A stretch of 64,000 nucleotides of DNA, taken from assembly GCA_009823395.1 (NCBI GenBank), contig CM020506.1, forward strand, positions 23,050,501 through 23,114,500, given 5' to 3'. Made by a program: the position numbers and the translations under genes. Below are positions 10,650 to 22,289 of this stretch, piece after piece. The notes under the pieces are model-generated. The model worked only from the letters and a program-made list of their open reading frames with translations, did no database searches and was not told the origin of the DNA. The first letter of the stretch is position 1. Each line of letters starts with the position of its first letter. The stretch is from Thamnaconus septentrionalis (lineage: Eukaryota > Chordata > Actinopteri > Tetraodontiformes > Monacanthidae).

Positions 10650-11009
10650 GGCGACACGGTGGCGCAGTGGTTAGCGCTGCCGCCTCACAGCAAGAAGGTC
10701 GTGGGTTCGATTCCGGGGCCCGGGCCTGTAACCTTTCTGTGTGGAGTTTGCATGTTCTCCCCGTGTCTGCGTGGGTTCTCTCCGGGTTCTCCGGCTTCCT
10801 CCCACAGTCCAAAAACATGCATGTTAGGTCAATTGAATATTCTAAATTGTCCGTAGGTGTGCATGTGAGTGTGAATGGTTGTTTGTTTCTATGTGGCCCT
10901 GCGATGAACTGGCGACTTGTCCAGGGTGTACCCTGCCTTCGCCCTAAGACAGCTGGGATAGGCTCCAGCAGACCCCCGTGACCCTGAATTGGAATAAGCG
11001 GGCATAGAA
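10650..11009 (+). mobile_element. tRNA-derived SINE, 360 bp
   Basis: The head GGCGCAGTGGTTAGCGCTG resembles an A box and GGTTCGATTCC a B box of an RNA polymerase III promoter. The body contains TGTGGAGTTTGCATGTTCTC and ends GGAATAAGCGGGCATAGAA. It is flanked by the perfect 14-bp duplication GAGGTACGAAACCC at 10,636-10,649 and 11,010-11,023. It is inserted in the pol gene of the BEL element in the opposite orientation. It looks like a widespread fish SINE family, possibly V-SINE-related, but I cannot name it with certainty. Confidence 0.93.
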
Positions 11010-11023
11010 GAGGTACGAAACCC

Positions 11024-12827
11024 AACCGTACCCTGCCTCACTGGCGTCGCAGAAATGATGCAGCTGTGCTGCTGCCACTTGACCAAAGTCCTTTGGAGCA
11101 AAACACCTGCAGATGCTAAATGTCTTCAAGAGCATGAACTCATTCAGCCACTTTTGCCACCTTTGAGCCATGACCTGCGGGATTTCCTCATCCCATCCCA
11201 GCTTGGTTCTGCACAGGTCTTGCAGAATTTGTTTCGCTGGCAGGATCACGGGTGCCAGAAATCCCAAGGGATCATACATTGAACCAACAACTGACAGAAT
11301 GCCACGTCTCGTAACTGTGTGAGGTCTTACTTCCATGCTGAATGTGAATGTATCTTGCTGTACGTCCCACTGAGCTCCAAGGGCCCTCTCCATAGGGAGC
11401 TGGTCTCTGTCAAGGTTAAGTGTTTTTACCTCTTTAGCTCTCTGCTCTTCAGGAATGGCGGCCAGCACAGAGCGATGATTGCTCACCCACTTATTGAGCT
11501 TAAATCCACCTCTACCGCACAGGTCTGTTAGCTGCTGGTACAGACATATTGCTTGTTCCACCGTGCTGACAGATTTTAGACAATCATCCACTTAGAAATT
11601 TTGACGAACAGTATTTATAACCTCGGCTGGGAAGTCATGCTGATTGTTGTCGGCTGCTTTCAGCAAGGCGAATGAAGCACAGCTTGGGGATGACACTGCC
11701 CCAAAGATGCGGACCAGCATCCTGTGCTCTTGTAGGTCTGCTGTAATGTCCCCATCTGGCCACCAGAGGAAACGTAAGAAGTTTACATCCCATTTGGAAA
11801 CTCTTACTTGATGGAACATTCCCTCAATGTCAGTCATGAAAGCTACAGGGCCTTGGCGAAAACGAAGCAGCACACCTAGCAGTGTACTTGTCAAATTGGG
11901 ACCCTGCAGGAGCTCTTTATTTAATGATGTTCCACGGTAGGTGGCAGTACAGTCAAATACCACACGCAAGGTTTTTTTGCCTGGGTGATAGACGCCATGG
12001 TGTGGTATAAACCACACCTTTCCACTTTCATGATCCAGTTCGTCTATTGGCACAATTTCTGCATAATTCTTTGCAAAAATATCTTTCATGCAATCTTTGT
12101 ACTCACTGAAGAACTTGTCCTTCCTCTTGAACCTTTTCAGAAGATGATGTGCTCTTTGCTGGGCCACAGCTTTGTTGTACGGAAGCCTCACATCAGTTTT
12201 ACGAAAGGGCAGCCTCAGGCTGTAATGTCCATTTTTCAAAACAGCAGAGCTTGAGACTATTTTCATAAACTCAAGGTCTTCAACAGACATTTCCTTTTTT
12301 TCTTCGTAGTGTTGCTCAATAAAATCTTGGTTGTATTGTTGAACCAGCAGCTCTTCAATTGATATTCTGTTACATTGCAGAGATCCATCATTCCCATCAT
12401 CACTGAGAGGCCCATTGATGACCCATCCAAGCAAGGTTTTCACAGCATAAGGCCCACTGCCCTGGCTGCTGATTACCTTCCATGGTTCCATGGCTCTTGG
12501 CGCATTGACTCCTATTAGCAGCCCAATGCTGGCATTAATAGGGGTCAAATCCACTTCCTCAAGATACGGCCATTTCTTAAGGTCCTCCATTTTGGGAATA
12601 TTTTCCTTTGAAACTGGAATGGATTGGTGCGTGTAAACATCACCCTTGAGAGCAGCAACTTCAAGTCCACTTATTTTGTAGCTTGAAACTGGCTTGGTTT
12701 GTCCCATGGTTTTAAGCAAAATAACTTGCTTTTTTCCATCCACGTTTAGCGAATGCATTAATGCTTCTGTGCAGAACGTTGCTGAGCTCCCTCCATCCAT
12801 AAATGCATAAGTTTGCATAATTTTGGT
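11024..12827 (-). pseudogene. BEL/Pao protease and reverse transcriptase
   Basis: From 12,818 the frame carries FMDGGSSATFC (aspartic protease active-site region), then IGLLIGVNAPRAMEP and the RT with VVFDCTATYRGTSLN. FMTDIEGMFHQVRV (motif A) and FGAVSSPSCASFAL (motif B) follow. The motif C box has VDD intact, but the preceding Tyr position is a TAA stop at 11,591-11,593. Beyond it the same frame continues with MYDPLGFLAPVILPAK and HHFCDASEAGYG (RNase H start) up to the SINE. An in-frame TAG near 12,830 separates it from the zinc-knuckle region. Confidence 0.9.
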
Positions 12828-12830
12828 TCC

Positions 12831-13462
12831 CTATTCCAACTTGATCTTTACTGGTACTATTGCCAATGCGAATTTTTTTGTGCCGGCCCCCATGACTTCA
12901 TTAGCATTTAGGGAAACCAAGGCAGTAGACCTTGATGCCTGTGAAGTGGGAGTGTTATCTGAGCAATCTTTCTCCTTTGGGTTTATGTGCAAAATGGTGG
13001 GGTGCATTTTTTGGCAAACATGACATGACATACATTTTTACAGACCTTGCTGATGTGCCCCTTTTCCAGACATCCAAAGAATAAACCATTTGCTTTCAGA
13101 AATTTCATTTTCTCAATGTTGGGTTTGTGCTTGAGTGATCGGCATATTTCCAGCTTATGGTCCTTTCCACAAAACATGCATGCATTATTTCGGTTTTGTT
13201 TTTGCTCCACCTCCTTTTTATTTTTATTAAATTCAGGCATGGTCGTTACAGTAGTGGCAAAACTGCTTCCCCTCATGTCCTTTTGCTGCATTTTAGGTTT
13301 AGCTCTTTGCAGTGTCATTGGAAAATTTACCTCACCAAACACAGGGTCCAGCACTGCCCGTGTTTTTCTTTCCAAGAAGTGCAGGAGATCTTTAAAGTTT
13401 GCTCTTCTGTTCTCTGCCTCCTGAATGTCACAAACAGACACTCTCCAGTTATCGCGCAGCTT
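12831..13462 (-). pseudogene. BEL/Pao gag C-terminus with zinc knuckles
   Basis: After the L2 insertion the gag frame resumes with RANFKDLLHFLERKTRAV, then a basic linker. CMFCGKDHKLEIC and FGCLEKGHISKVC follow, the paired zinc knuckles usual in BEL/Pao gag-pol. A frameshift near 13,020 moves the last part (MSCHVCQKMHPTILH) into the frame of the protease. The join to 18,784 is in frame once the L2 and its 7-bp duplication are removed. Confidence 0.88.
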
Positions 13463-14083
13463 AAATAATAATAATAATAATAAACTTTATTTATATAGCA
13501 CTGCTCATACAACATGTGCAACCCACAGTGCTTAACAACATAAAACAGAACAAAACAAGAAAGATAATAATAATAATAATAATAATAATAAGAAGAAGAA
13601 GAAGAAGAAGAACAACAACAATCATAACAGTAACAATGAGGGAAGGAAAAAAATAAAAAATAAATAAATAAATTAAATAAATATAAAAAAAAGATCAATA
13701 AAAAAAAAATAATAATAATAATAAAAAGCTCCACTGCCCCTCCCGCCACCCCATACGGACTCACACCTCCCCACCAACGCACACAGACAGACGACCCCCC
13801 CCCCCCTTGTCCACACAGACATTAGATAAAATGGCTTGGCACTGAAGAATCTGATGAGGAAAGGCCACGATGGGGAACCGTCCACACAAGGAAGCACCAT
13901 GGTCTGCAGTGCCCCTATGGGCAGACCAGGCGTAGCTCCCAGCGTGGAGGGTCCCCCATGAGGAAACACTGGCATTAAAAGTATAAAAGGGAGAATAATC
14001 ATAATGAGAAATAAAATAAATACATAAAAATAAAGTTTGAAACAGTGGCATAAAAATGGGCAACCATTATAAAAGTGTAAAAA
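13463..14083 (-). repeat. L2 copy A 3' UTR with AAT/AAG microsatellites
   Basis: On the plus strand are AAT repeats at about 13,463-13,485 and 13,565-13,590, and AAG repeats at 13,591-13,610. More AAT and A-rich runs extend to about 13,725. The terminal part has CTTTATTTATATAGCACTGC, which in antisense is the tail before the terminal repeats. Antisense open frames here are low-complexity artefacts. Confidence 0.85.
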
Positions 14084-16922
14084 TCAATTGGAAGTAAATA
14101 AAAGAAAAGAAAATTGGTGGAATAAGAGAGAGAAGAGTAAAATAAATGAGTTAAACGCCAGGTTTAAAAGGTACGTCTTGAGCCTCCCCTTAAAAATATC
14201 AACAGTCTCTGCGGCCCTGAGGCTCTCTGGCAGGCTGTTCCACCGAGTAGGGCCGTAATGGCTGAATGCAGCCTCACCATGGGTTTTGGTTTTGACTCGG
14301 TGAACAGTTAACAGGCCAGTGCCAGTAGACCTCAGGTTCCGCGAGGGCTGATATGATAAAAGCAGGTCAGATAGATAAGATGGGCCAAGACCGTTAAGAC
14401 ATTTAAAAACTAATAAGAGAACCTTAAAATCAATCCTGAAGCGGACGGGGAGCCAATGCAGCGACTTTAAAACCGGTGTAATGTGTTCCCTTCCTCTGGT
14501 CCTAGTCAGCACCCGTGCAGCTGAGTTTTGTAGTATTTGTAGACTGTAAACACTCTTTTTGGGAAGACCAGAGAGCAGGGCATTGCAGTAATCTAATCTA
14601 CAGGAAATAAAAGCATGCATTAGCACCTCCGTATTGGCCTGAGAGAGGAAAGGGCGGATTCTGGCTACATTCTTTAGATGATAAAAACCTATCTTTGTAA
14701 TATTTTTTATATGCGGAACAAAGGTGAGCTCAGAATCAAAAACAATGCCCAGGTTCTTTACATATTGCGAGGGTTTAAGATCCCGAAGTTTTGGTAAAAG
14801 TTCCTCTCTCCGGCCTTCAAGACCAATAACTAAAACCTCGGTTTTGTCCTGGTTGAGCTGTAGGAAATTCTCTGCCATCCATGAGTTGATATCTAAAATA
14901 CAGTTAAAAAGGGCATCAATTGGCCCTGTGTCATCAGGAGACACAGCAATGTACATTTATGTATCATCAGCATAGCTGTGGAAGCTGATGCCGTGTTTCC
15001 TGACGACGTCCCCCAAGGGAAGCATGTACAGATTAAAAAGAACCGGACCTAAAATTGACCCTTGGGTGACCCCACATCTAATTTCATGCATTCTGGAGGA
15101 GCACGTATCCATACTTACAAAGAAACATCGATCTGTGAGATAAGAACGAAACCACTTAAAAACAGTACCTGACAAGCCCACCAGGTTTCTGAGTCTATTT
15201 AATAAAATATGGTGATCTACTGTATCAAAGGCAGCGCTTAGATCCAGTAACACCAAGACTGTCAGCTTCTGAGAGTCTGCGTTGCACCTGAGATCATTGA
15301 CAATCTTTAAAAGGGCTGTCTAAGTACTGTGGTTCTTTCTAAAACCAGATTGATATTTCTCTAAAATATTGTTTGTATTTAAAAAGTCATTGACTTGGTT
15401 AAAGACCAGTTTTTCTAAAATCTTACTTAAAAATGGTAAGTTGGATACTGGTCGGTAGTTATTAAAAATGTTTTGATCCAAGTTGCTCCTCTTCAAATGG
15501 GGCCTCACCACCGCTGTTCTAAAGGCAGCAGGGAAAACACCCGTCTGAAGAGAGCAGTTGACAATATATAAAATCTGCTCCTCAAAGAACCCATAAAGTG
15601 ACTTTAAGAGTGATGTGGGAATCGGGTCTAAAAGGCAGGTTGTGGGCTTCACTTGGGAGAAAACTCGACCAAGTGTCCTTGCATCAACCAGAGCAAAACT
15701 CTCCAGTGTTTCCTCAGATAAAAGTGGTTGTCCAGATGTGTAAAAAATTTGATTTTGACTAGTTAAAATACTGGACCTAATGACATCAATTTTACTCACG
15801 AAGTGGTCTGCAAAATCCTCACAGAGGGCATCTGTTGGTGTCTGTACGCCCTGATTAAAATTTTTATTGGTTAAAAGATCGAAGGTGGAGAAAAGGAATC
15901 GAGGGTTTTTGTTATTGTTTGTTATGAGGTTGGAGAAATGGGATATTCTTGCCTGTTTGACAGTTTTATTGTAAGATTTGAGTAGATGACGAAATGTTTC
16001 ATAATGGACAGTTAATTTACTTTTCCTCCATCTTCTCTCTGCACTCCTGCATTGTCTTTTTAATTCTGGGATTCCATTTGCAGATCTCCATGGGGGTGTG
16101 GGTTTACTTTTTATAGTTTTTGTGACAACTGGAGCCACAGAGTCAAATGTTGTTTTCAGTTTTCTGTTAAAATTGTCAACGATGAAATCACAGGGTGCGG
16201 GTAAAATTTCAGCAGGAGTGCTTTTTAAATTTTCAATAAAATTTGCAGCCACTTCAGAAGTAATGTAGCGTTTCCTCACTGTTCTCACTGGAGCTTCCTA
16301 ATCATTAGAACTGGTGAAGTTAAAATACACGCAATAGTGGTCAGATACAGCAAAGTCAACAATAGAGGACACACTACTGGACAGGCCATATGTTATGACC
16401 AGGTCCAGGGTGTGTCCTCTGTTGTGAGTTGGCTGCGTGACATGTTGTTTAAAATCCAAGCAGTTTAAAAGGTTTAAAAATTCTCTCGACAATGAGTCGG
16501 AGATGGTATCAATGTGCAGATTAAAATCACCAGTTATTAAAATTCTATTATGAGTCACGTGTATAATAGATAAAAACTCAGAAAATTCAATGATAAAAGA
16601 AGGGGAAGGCTGGGGTGGTCTGTAAACTGTCACACAGAGGATGGCTGGATTGCTAAAAACAAAGGCATGAAACTCAAATGATAGATAACTACTAAAAGAC
16701 ACTTCCCTTGTGATTAGCGTGTTTTTAAAAACTGAAGCAGTTCCACCCCCCCTTTTACCACCTCTGATAGAAAATAAAAAGTTAAAATCCAGTGGGCAAG
16801 CCTGGTGCATCAGTGCCAAGCCACGTCTCTATTAAAAGAAGGCAATCTAAATTGCTGTCTAAAATCAAGTCATTAATTATGAAGGATTTGTTTAAAATTG
16901 AGCGAACATTTAAAAGTGCCAT
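14084..16922 (-). pseudogene. L2 copy A ORF2 (endonuclease-RT)
   Basis: The start is most likely the ATG at 16,922, read MALLNVRSIL, which begins with the endonuclease Asn block. Then come IETWLG (Glu), YRPPQPS, ILITGDFNLHI, LDLVITYG and FAVSDHYC of the APE fold. RT blocks follow: NNYRPVSNLPFLSKILEK, LLDLSAAFDTVDHHIL (motif A), GVTQGSILGPVLFNLY (motif B) and FHSYADDT (motif C). The C-terminal domain runs to 14,084. A frameshift lies near 16,800. In-frame stops fall at about 16,298, 15,318 and 14,955, the last immediately after the YADD box. Confidence 0.93.
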
Positions 16923-17153
16923 GTTGATGGTGACAGGTGACCTATTAATTATGCTGGTGGATTGCAGATGTCTTGAGATATGTATAAGGTTATTAAAGTT
17001 GACAGAGTGAGCTGTGTGAGGTGTTTTTGGATGATGTTGTGTGATTATGACGGGGATAAGTGAGTTGTTGGTGCAAACAGAAGGTCCAAGTCCAGTAATG
17101 TCTGTACTAAAATCAGAGGAACTAAAAACATAGGGACTGGGACCTAGGGGGCA

Positions 17154-18569
17154 TCAGTCAGTGGTGGGCGGGTCAGTCTGTGTAGGTTTGGAGTGGTTGG
17201 AACAGAGTGCGGTGGTGCGTGCGTGTAGTAAGCCATGTGCCAGGTGTGAGGACAACACGCGGCTGCCGACTCTGTTCACATGGATGCCGTCTGGACCATA
17301 TAGATGTCTCCTCTCCCAGAAGACATCAAAGTTTTTGATAAAACCAACATTGTGGGAACTGCATGTAACGGAGAGCCAGGTGTTTAGGCTGAGCAGCCTG
17401 CTGAAGCGACCAATGCCTCTGCCACAGGTGGGGATGGGGCCGGAGATAAAAACACACAGCTGAGACTGTGATAGTTGCTTAAAAAGCTCCTTAAAATCCT
17501 GTTTTAAGAGTGTGTGCAGACTGTTGTCTGCAGATGTCGTTGGTGCCCACATGGATGACGACACGATTAATCTGGGGTTCAGAGTCCAGAAAGAGTCGAC
17601 AATTTCTGTGCTATGTCCGTAACGGTAGCGCCGGGAAAAGACAAGGTAAGCGCTCCGTTCAGACGGACATTTCGGATGATGGACTCCCCGATGACAAGGG
17701 TTGTTGCCTGTTCGGTTGCCGATTCGGTGAACTCGTTCTCCCCGTATGCAGCCTGGCGGTCTTGTGGAACCCGGCGAGGAGAACGCCGGGAGTGCCACCG
17801 CACGGCGTCCCTTAGTAGCCGCCTCCGCTGGGCTGAGGACGAAGGCGAGCGGACCGATGCTTGACGCCCATCTGCTAGGCCCGGGGGCCCCCTCCGCTGG
17901 GCTGAAGACGAAGGCGAGCGGGCCGATGCTGGACGTCCATCCGCTAGGCCCTGGGGGCCCCCTCCGCTGGGCTGAAGACGAAGGCGAGCGGGCCGATGCT
18001 GGACGTCCATCCGCTGGAGCGCAGGCAGCCGTTAGTGGGGGAAAGGCTGTGTTGTCCGTCAGCGGGGGCAAGGCTCCTGACGGAGAGGAGGCTCCCGACT
18101 GTTCCAGCACCCCATCCGGCTCCTCGGACCTGAAGAGCACCGAGTACTTGTTGGTGAGGGAGACGCCGAGGGATGGGGGAGCCCTGCTCGGAGCGTTGCC
18201 AGGAGCCCTCTTCCGACCTCGGACAACCACCTCGGTCCAAGTTCTACCTCGGTCAGACCTGTTGCTAGGAGTAGAGCAGGAGGGCCGCTGACAGGTGGAG
18301 GAGGAAGGCTCCCAGAGGACGGTGTCAACTGGTGTAGCAGCAGAGCTACGCTGTTGTAGCTCGCCAGTCAGCGAGGTCTCAAGCCAGCCGGACAACACCG
18401 GGAGCCGAGATTTGAGGGTGGTCAGCATTGAATCCTTCCTCTGCAGCTCATCTGACAGCCGTCCAATATCCTCCAGAAGGTCAGCGATCTTCTTCTGGGC
18501 TCTACTGAGCTGAATTCCCACTTCTTCAGGTAAGGCAGTGTTGGTTGAGGTGGCGTCCATGGTTGCCAT
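17154..18569 (-). pseudogene. L2 copy A ORF1 with SGNH-esterase-like domain
   Basis: The N-terminus (MATMDATSTNTALPEEVG) is followed by a coiled-coil-like stretch (SRAQKKIADLLEDIG), a Pro/Ser-rich middle with a 69-bp tandem repeat, and a C-terminal SGNH-hydrolase-like part. The esterase blocks lie in different frames: GES at about 17,690, GTND near 17,550, and DGIHVNRVGS near 17,290. So at least two frame changes have occurred. Such esterase-bearing ORF1 proteins are known from CR1/L2 LINEs and probably bind RNA or membranes; the exact role is unsettled. Confidence 0.83.
17822..18030. repeat. 69-70 bp tandem repeat in L2 ORF1
   Basis: CCTCCGCTGGGCTGA starts three units at 17,822, 17,891 and 17,961. 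The spacing is 69 then 70 bp, so the third unit changes the reading frame relative to the others. In the minus-strand frame the unit encodes a Ser/Pro-rich 23-residue repeat. Confidence 0.9.
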
Positions 18570-18783
18570 GGTCGGATGGCAATTCGCTCGCTAACAGCGT
18601 GCAACACAACAGTCGGGTGGCTAGAACTTTTTGCCTGAGCGTGGCAGCTCACTTGGAATATCCAATGTAATATTCGATGTATTCGAGCAGTCAGATAGCT
18701 GATAAAGGCAGTGTGTAAACAACAAAGTTAGCTAGTTAGGTGCTAGCTAGGTCTCCCACGTACGTGCCGCGTGCTCTCTCCTG

Positions 18784-20185
18784 GCAGCTTTGACACAATT
18801 ATTTTCATGTTTGCAGCGTTTTCCAGCTCATCCACATAATTTATTTCAGACATGGTGTTATAGCAGCTTTGCAAAAAGAGCAAGTATGATCTTAACGCAG
18901 CTCCATCTTCCGCCCTGATCGAACACCAACTCAATGCTTTACTCATAAATGCTAATGTGATTTTCATTTTATTTCCAAAATGCCTTTCAAGCTGTTCCAA
19001 GGCTCTCTTATAGCCCATGCTTGGTTCCATATGCAGACAGCTGCGCACAAGTTGTCTTGGCTGGCCAGATGTATATTGTTCCAAATAATTTAGCTTGTCT
19101 TGCATATTATCAGTTTTGCTGTCTATACCTTGTTGAAATGCTCGAATAAAGGAGCGAAACTGAAGTGGGTCTCCATCAAATACTGGAATGTCTCTACTTG
19201 GCAAAAGTGCGATGCTTTGCTGCTTTATCAACATTTCAGTTATTTCATTTTGTCTTCTCAATACATCTACCAAAACATTGTTACTGGGAGCATTTATTCC
19301 AATCTGGCCATCATGGTCATCAGCAGAATCAACAGGTTCAATTTTCACTGGAGAAAACTTACTTTTATACGCTGCTCTCGGTCGCACTTTCTTTAATCTA
19401 GGTGTTCCAGCGGCAGAGGACTTAGACGTGGATGAGCAATGACTGCCCCCTCTGGGCAGAGACTGCCTTAACAGACTCGCTTTGGCTTCTGCCGCTGCCA
19501 GCTGCGCTGTCAAAGACAGCCTTTCCTGTTTGGCCGTTAATTGGGCTTGCTCCAAGTCCGAAACGTGCTTTTGCTCCAAAGTTTTGATCTTAGCGCGCAG
19601 CGCCGCCTGTTCCGCCTCGGCCTCCACGCAAGCAGCCGCCAACCTGCTCCCAGTGCTGCTTGATGATGCTGCTGACGCTTCAGAAACGCTTGGGCCAACC
19701 TCACTGTCCGTCCCATCAGCATCGGCACTGACGGCGGCAGCTGCTCTGGCTGCTCCGTCTCCAGTTTCATCCTCTTCCTTTTTAGCGTGTTCATCGTCCA
19801 CGGCAACAGCTTTGTCCTCTTCATAGTCTGTATCACCAGCAGTGGCTCCGTCCTCTGCATTCATCCATATTTCCATCCGCTTCAGAAACTTTTCAAAATC
19901 CACACGCTTGGGTTCGTACCAGTCGGAGTGATCAGCTTCCTTCTCCTCATCGTCCAACATATTTTCAACATCAATTTGAGCCTCTTTAAACTTCAAAAAG
20001 AGCTCGTGAAACAAGTCCACATTTCTCTTCACCATGGCTCCATCTTCTTTATGCTCAGCCATGGATATAATTTCATTCTTTTTTCTTGTCGCGGCGCACA
20101 GCCTTCCTCTGCGCGCTTTAATCGCTTGTATTAAGTCTCTACCTTGATCCATATAAGGTTTGGGAAAACCTTCCGTATCCGCCAT
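18784..20185 (-). pseudogene. BEL/Pao gag, N-terminal and capsid part
   Basis: The likely start is MADTEGFPKPYMDQ at about 20,185; an ATG 36 bases upstream is also open. There is an acidic and Ser-rich linker and a coiled-coil-like segment (ALRAKIKTLEQKHVSDLEQ). Next comes the DUF1759-type capsid signature PVFDGDPLQFRSFIRAFQ with KLNYLEQYTSGQPRQLV and YKRALEQLERHFGN. The frame runs into the L2 insertion at 18,783, and the stop at 18,743 belongs to L2 sequence. It is otherwise intact over about 465 residues. Confidence 0.92.
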
Positions 20186-20399
20186 GGCTTCTCTTGAAAA
20201 GTTCTTTAACAGAAAACACAAAACGACTGTTCCAAACTAAAAATGTTTGTTGCGCTCGGCCAACAAACAAAGCGCAACGTAGGAGCGCACCGGCTCAACT
20301 TACTCGCGACGCATGGAAAACTTCTTTATTCCAACGAAAATCTTGTTATGTCCACTCTATGTTCCAAATAGTCAGTCCAGAACAAACGTTTTGACTTAA

Positions 20400-20801
20400 T
20401 GTTCGGACAGGGAAAGACTGTGGGTGCTTTGAACCCACGTCCAAGAAAAAGCCTCCTCTCGTTGCTCCATTTCTTTCGCTTTTATTTACGTTCAAATAAA
20501 TCCAGACAAAAAAATCTTGACTTCCAAGTCATGGTTGTCTCCATCGAATAACGAAAATTTAAAATACATTCAACAAAAAAGGGTGCCTCAAGTTGCGTGG
20601 TGAAAACGCTTTGTTTCCCACACCTGTCCAACATTACCCTGACTGTCGCTCCACCCCCAGTGACATACTTAAATAGACACACCGATGCAAGGAACCTCTG
20701 TAACCAATTAAGCAAATAAATAATAATAAAATAAGCAAAATGATATTATATGACTAGTGTGCATTAAGAAAAATTTTAATTTAAATACGTAAATGGCTAC
20801 A
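20400..20801 (-). repeat. BEL/Pao 5' LTR
   Basis: 402 bp, about 98% identical by eye to the 3' LTR. On the minus strand it begins TGTAGCC and ends CCGAACA, followed by TTAAGTCAAAACG. I could not identify a convincing tRNA primer-binding site there. Confidence 0.95.
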
Positions 20802-22120
20802 ACAGGTGGGGATGGGGGCAGGCAGGGAGTTGAACCGCTGAAAAAAGTGTTGAGCTCGTTTGCTCTCTCGATGTTCCCCTCTGCCGTGTCGCCTTTCTTC
20901 TTGTTGAAGCCTGTGATGTTTTTCATGCCTGCCCAGACCTCCCTGATGTTATTCTCCCCCAGCTTACTCTCCAGCTTCCTCCTTTACTCCTCCTTAGCCT
21001 CCTTCAGGCAGAGTTTTAGTTCTCGTTGCACCTGCCTCATCTCCTCCTGGTTCCTGTTTTTGAAAGCCCTCTTCTTCCTGTTCAGGACAGCCTTCACCTC
21101 ACTGGTTACCCAGGGTTTGTTGTTAGGGAAGCAGCTCACTCTCCTGACAGGGACCACCGTGTCCATACAGAAGTTCATGTACTCGGTCAGGCATTGTGTC
21201 GCTCCCTCAATGTCCTCACCATGTGACTCCAACAGCACACTCCAGTCTGTGGTGTCAAAGCAGTCTCTGAGGGTCTCCTCCGCTTCAGGACTCCACCTCC
21301 TTACAGACCGTGTGGTTATGGGGTGCCTCCTCACGAGTGGTGTGTACAGGGGCCACAGGTGTATGAGGTTGTGGTCAGACTGTCCGAGGGGAGGCAGGGG
21401 GGTGGCATTGGATGCATCCCGTACGTTAGCATACAGCAGATCTATAGTCCTGTTCTTTCTTGTCGGGCAGTCCACATACTGAAACATAGCAGGCAGCGTG
21501 GAGTCTAAGGTTACATGATTGAAGTCTCCTGAGATGACAAAAAAAGCTTCTGGATGTTGTGTTTGTAACCTTGCACTTATGTTGTGTACAGCCTCACATG
21601 CTGCCGCTGTGTCAGCCTTCGGTGGGATGTAAACACAGATGGCTATGACGTGTGTAAACTCCCTCGGAAGATAGTATGGTCGGAGGCTAACAGCTAGCAG
21701 CTCTAGATCAGGGCAGCATAACACAGCTTTCACAGTCACATGCCCTGGGTTACACCATCTGTTGTTAGCGTACAGTATGAGACCCCCACCTTTGCTTTTT
21801 CCACACGCTTTGTTGTCTATGTCCGCTCTCACAGCGGCGAACCCCGGTAGCTCCACGTTGGCATTAGGCATGTAGCTGGTTAGCCATGTCTCCGACAGGA
21901 CGATCAGGCTGCTCTCCCGGTAGCTCCTCTTGTTTTTAATCAGTCCCGTCAGCTCGTCCATCTTGTTGGACAGTGAGTTAACATTCCCCATCAAGACGGA
22001 GGGAATGGCTGGTCTATACCGCCGCCGTTTTTGGGCTTTAGCCTTCAGTTTAGCCCTCCGCTTCACCCCGGCTCGGCACCCCGGTACTTCCGCCTTATCT
22101 CCGGTGGAATGATATGACAT
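20802..22120 (-). pseudogene. Rex1/CR1-like ORF2, endonuclease half
   Basis: The frame 22,120-20,984 carries VLMGNVNSLSNKMDEL (Asn block), IVLSETWLT (Glu), SKGGGLILYANNRWC, FVISGDFNHVTLD and PLGQSDHNLIHLWP, the ordered motifs of an APE endonuclease. A TAA or TAG at about 20,984 ends the long frame. The codons continue in frame (NITGFNKKKGDT, ANELNTFF) up to the BEL insertion at 20,801. The basic N-terminal stretch KRRAKLKAKAQKRRRYRP precedes the endonuclease. Confidence 0.88.
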
Positions 22121-22289
22121 TTACCGGCGTGTCCAAATTCCTTCAGCACCAGAAGCTTCCTTCGCGAGTAGACGAGTTTACTGCCGGTGCTTTGTGCCAG
22201 TAAGCTAACTTGCGCTGGGCAAAAATTAGTTGAAGACAGACAACACAAACTACACACACACTGAGCAGCGGACTGGCTGCCCCCCTCAC

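Larger units (their letters stand above)
13463..18783 (-). mobile_element. L2-type LINE copy A, near full length (5.3 kb)
   Basis: Flanked by the 7-bp duplication AAGCTGC (minus strand; plus coordinates 13,456-13,462 and 18,784-18,790). The minus strand has a 5' UTR, ORF1 (18,569-17,154), ORF2 (16,922-14,084), a 3' UTR and a TTA-rich tail. It disrupts the BEL/Pao gag, so it is younger than that insertion. It carries one visible ORF2 frameshift, three ORF2 nonsense codons, and frame changes in ORF1. Confidence 0.93.
7869..20801 (-). mobile_element. BEL/Pao LTR retrotransposon
   Basis: Two LTRs (7,869-8,271 and 20,400-20,801) bracket gag and pol on the minus strand. The domains follow BEL order: DUF1759-like gag, zinc knuckles, protease, RT, RNase H, integrase and a C-terminal DUF5641-like part. 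It is interrupted by an L2 (13,463-18,783) and a SINE (10,650-11,009). In the target LINE, CCACC flanks both ends if three extra bases (TGT) at the 5' side are allowed. With the insertions removed it is about 7.2 kb, a usual size. Confidence 0.93.

Noticed and set aside
10650..10735. tRNA gene
   Set aside because: A- and B-box-like words are present, but no cloverleaf closes and the flanking 14-bp duplication shows a SINE head.
9139..11025. A 628-codon frame with an unusual N-terminus
   Set aside because: The N-terminal 125 codons are the antisense of the inserted SINE; the BEL codons begin at 10,649.
13327..13782. Minus-strand 151-codon frame rich in Tyr, Phe and Ser
   Set aside because: It is encoded by AAT/AAG microsatellites of the L2 tail joined to BEL gag codons.
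17746..18291. Long plus-strand open frame opposite L2 ORF1
   Set aside because: It is the antisense of the G/C-rich ORF1 linker and its tandem repeat, with no domain; compositional shadow.
20400..20926. Minus-strand frames across the right LTR edge taken as a separate gene
   Set aside because: They mix LTR sequence with Rex1-like ORF2 codons; the junction is the insertion boundary.
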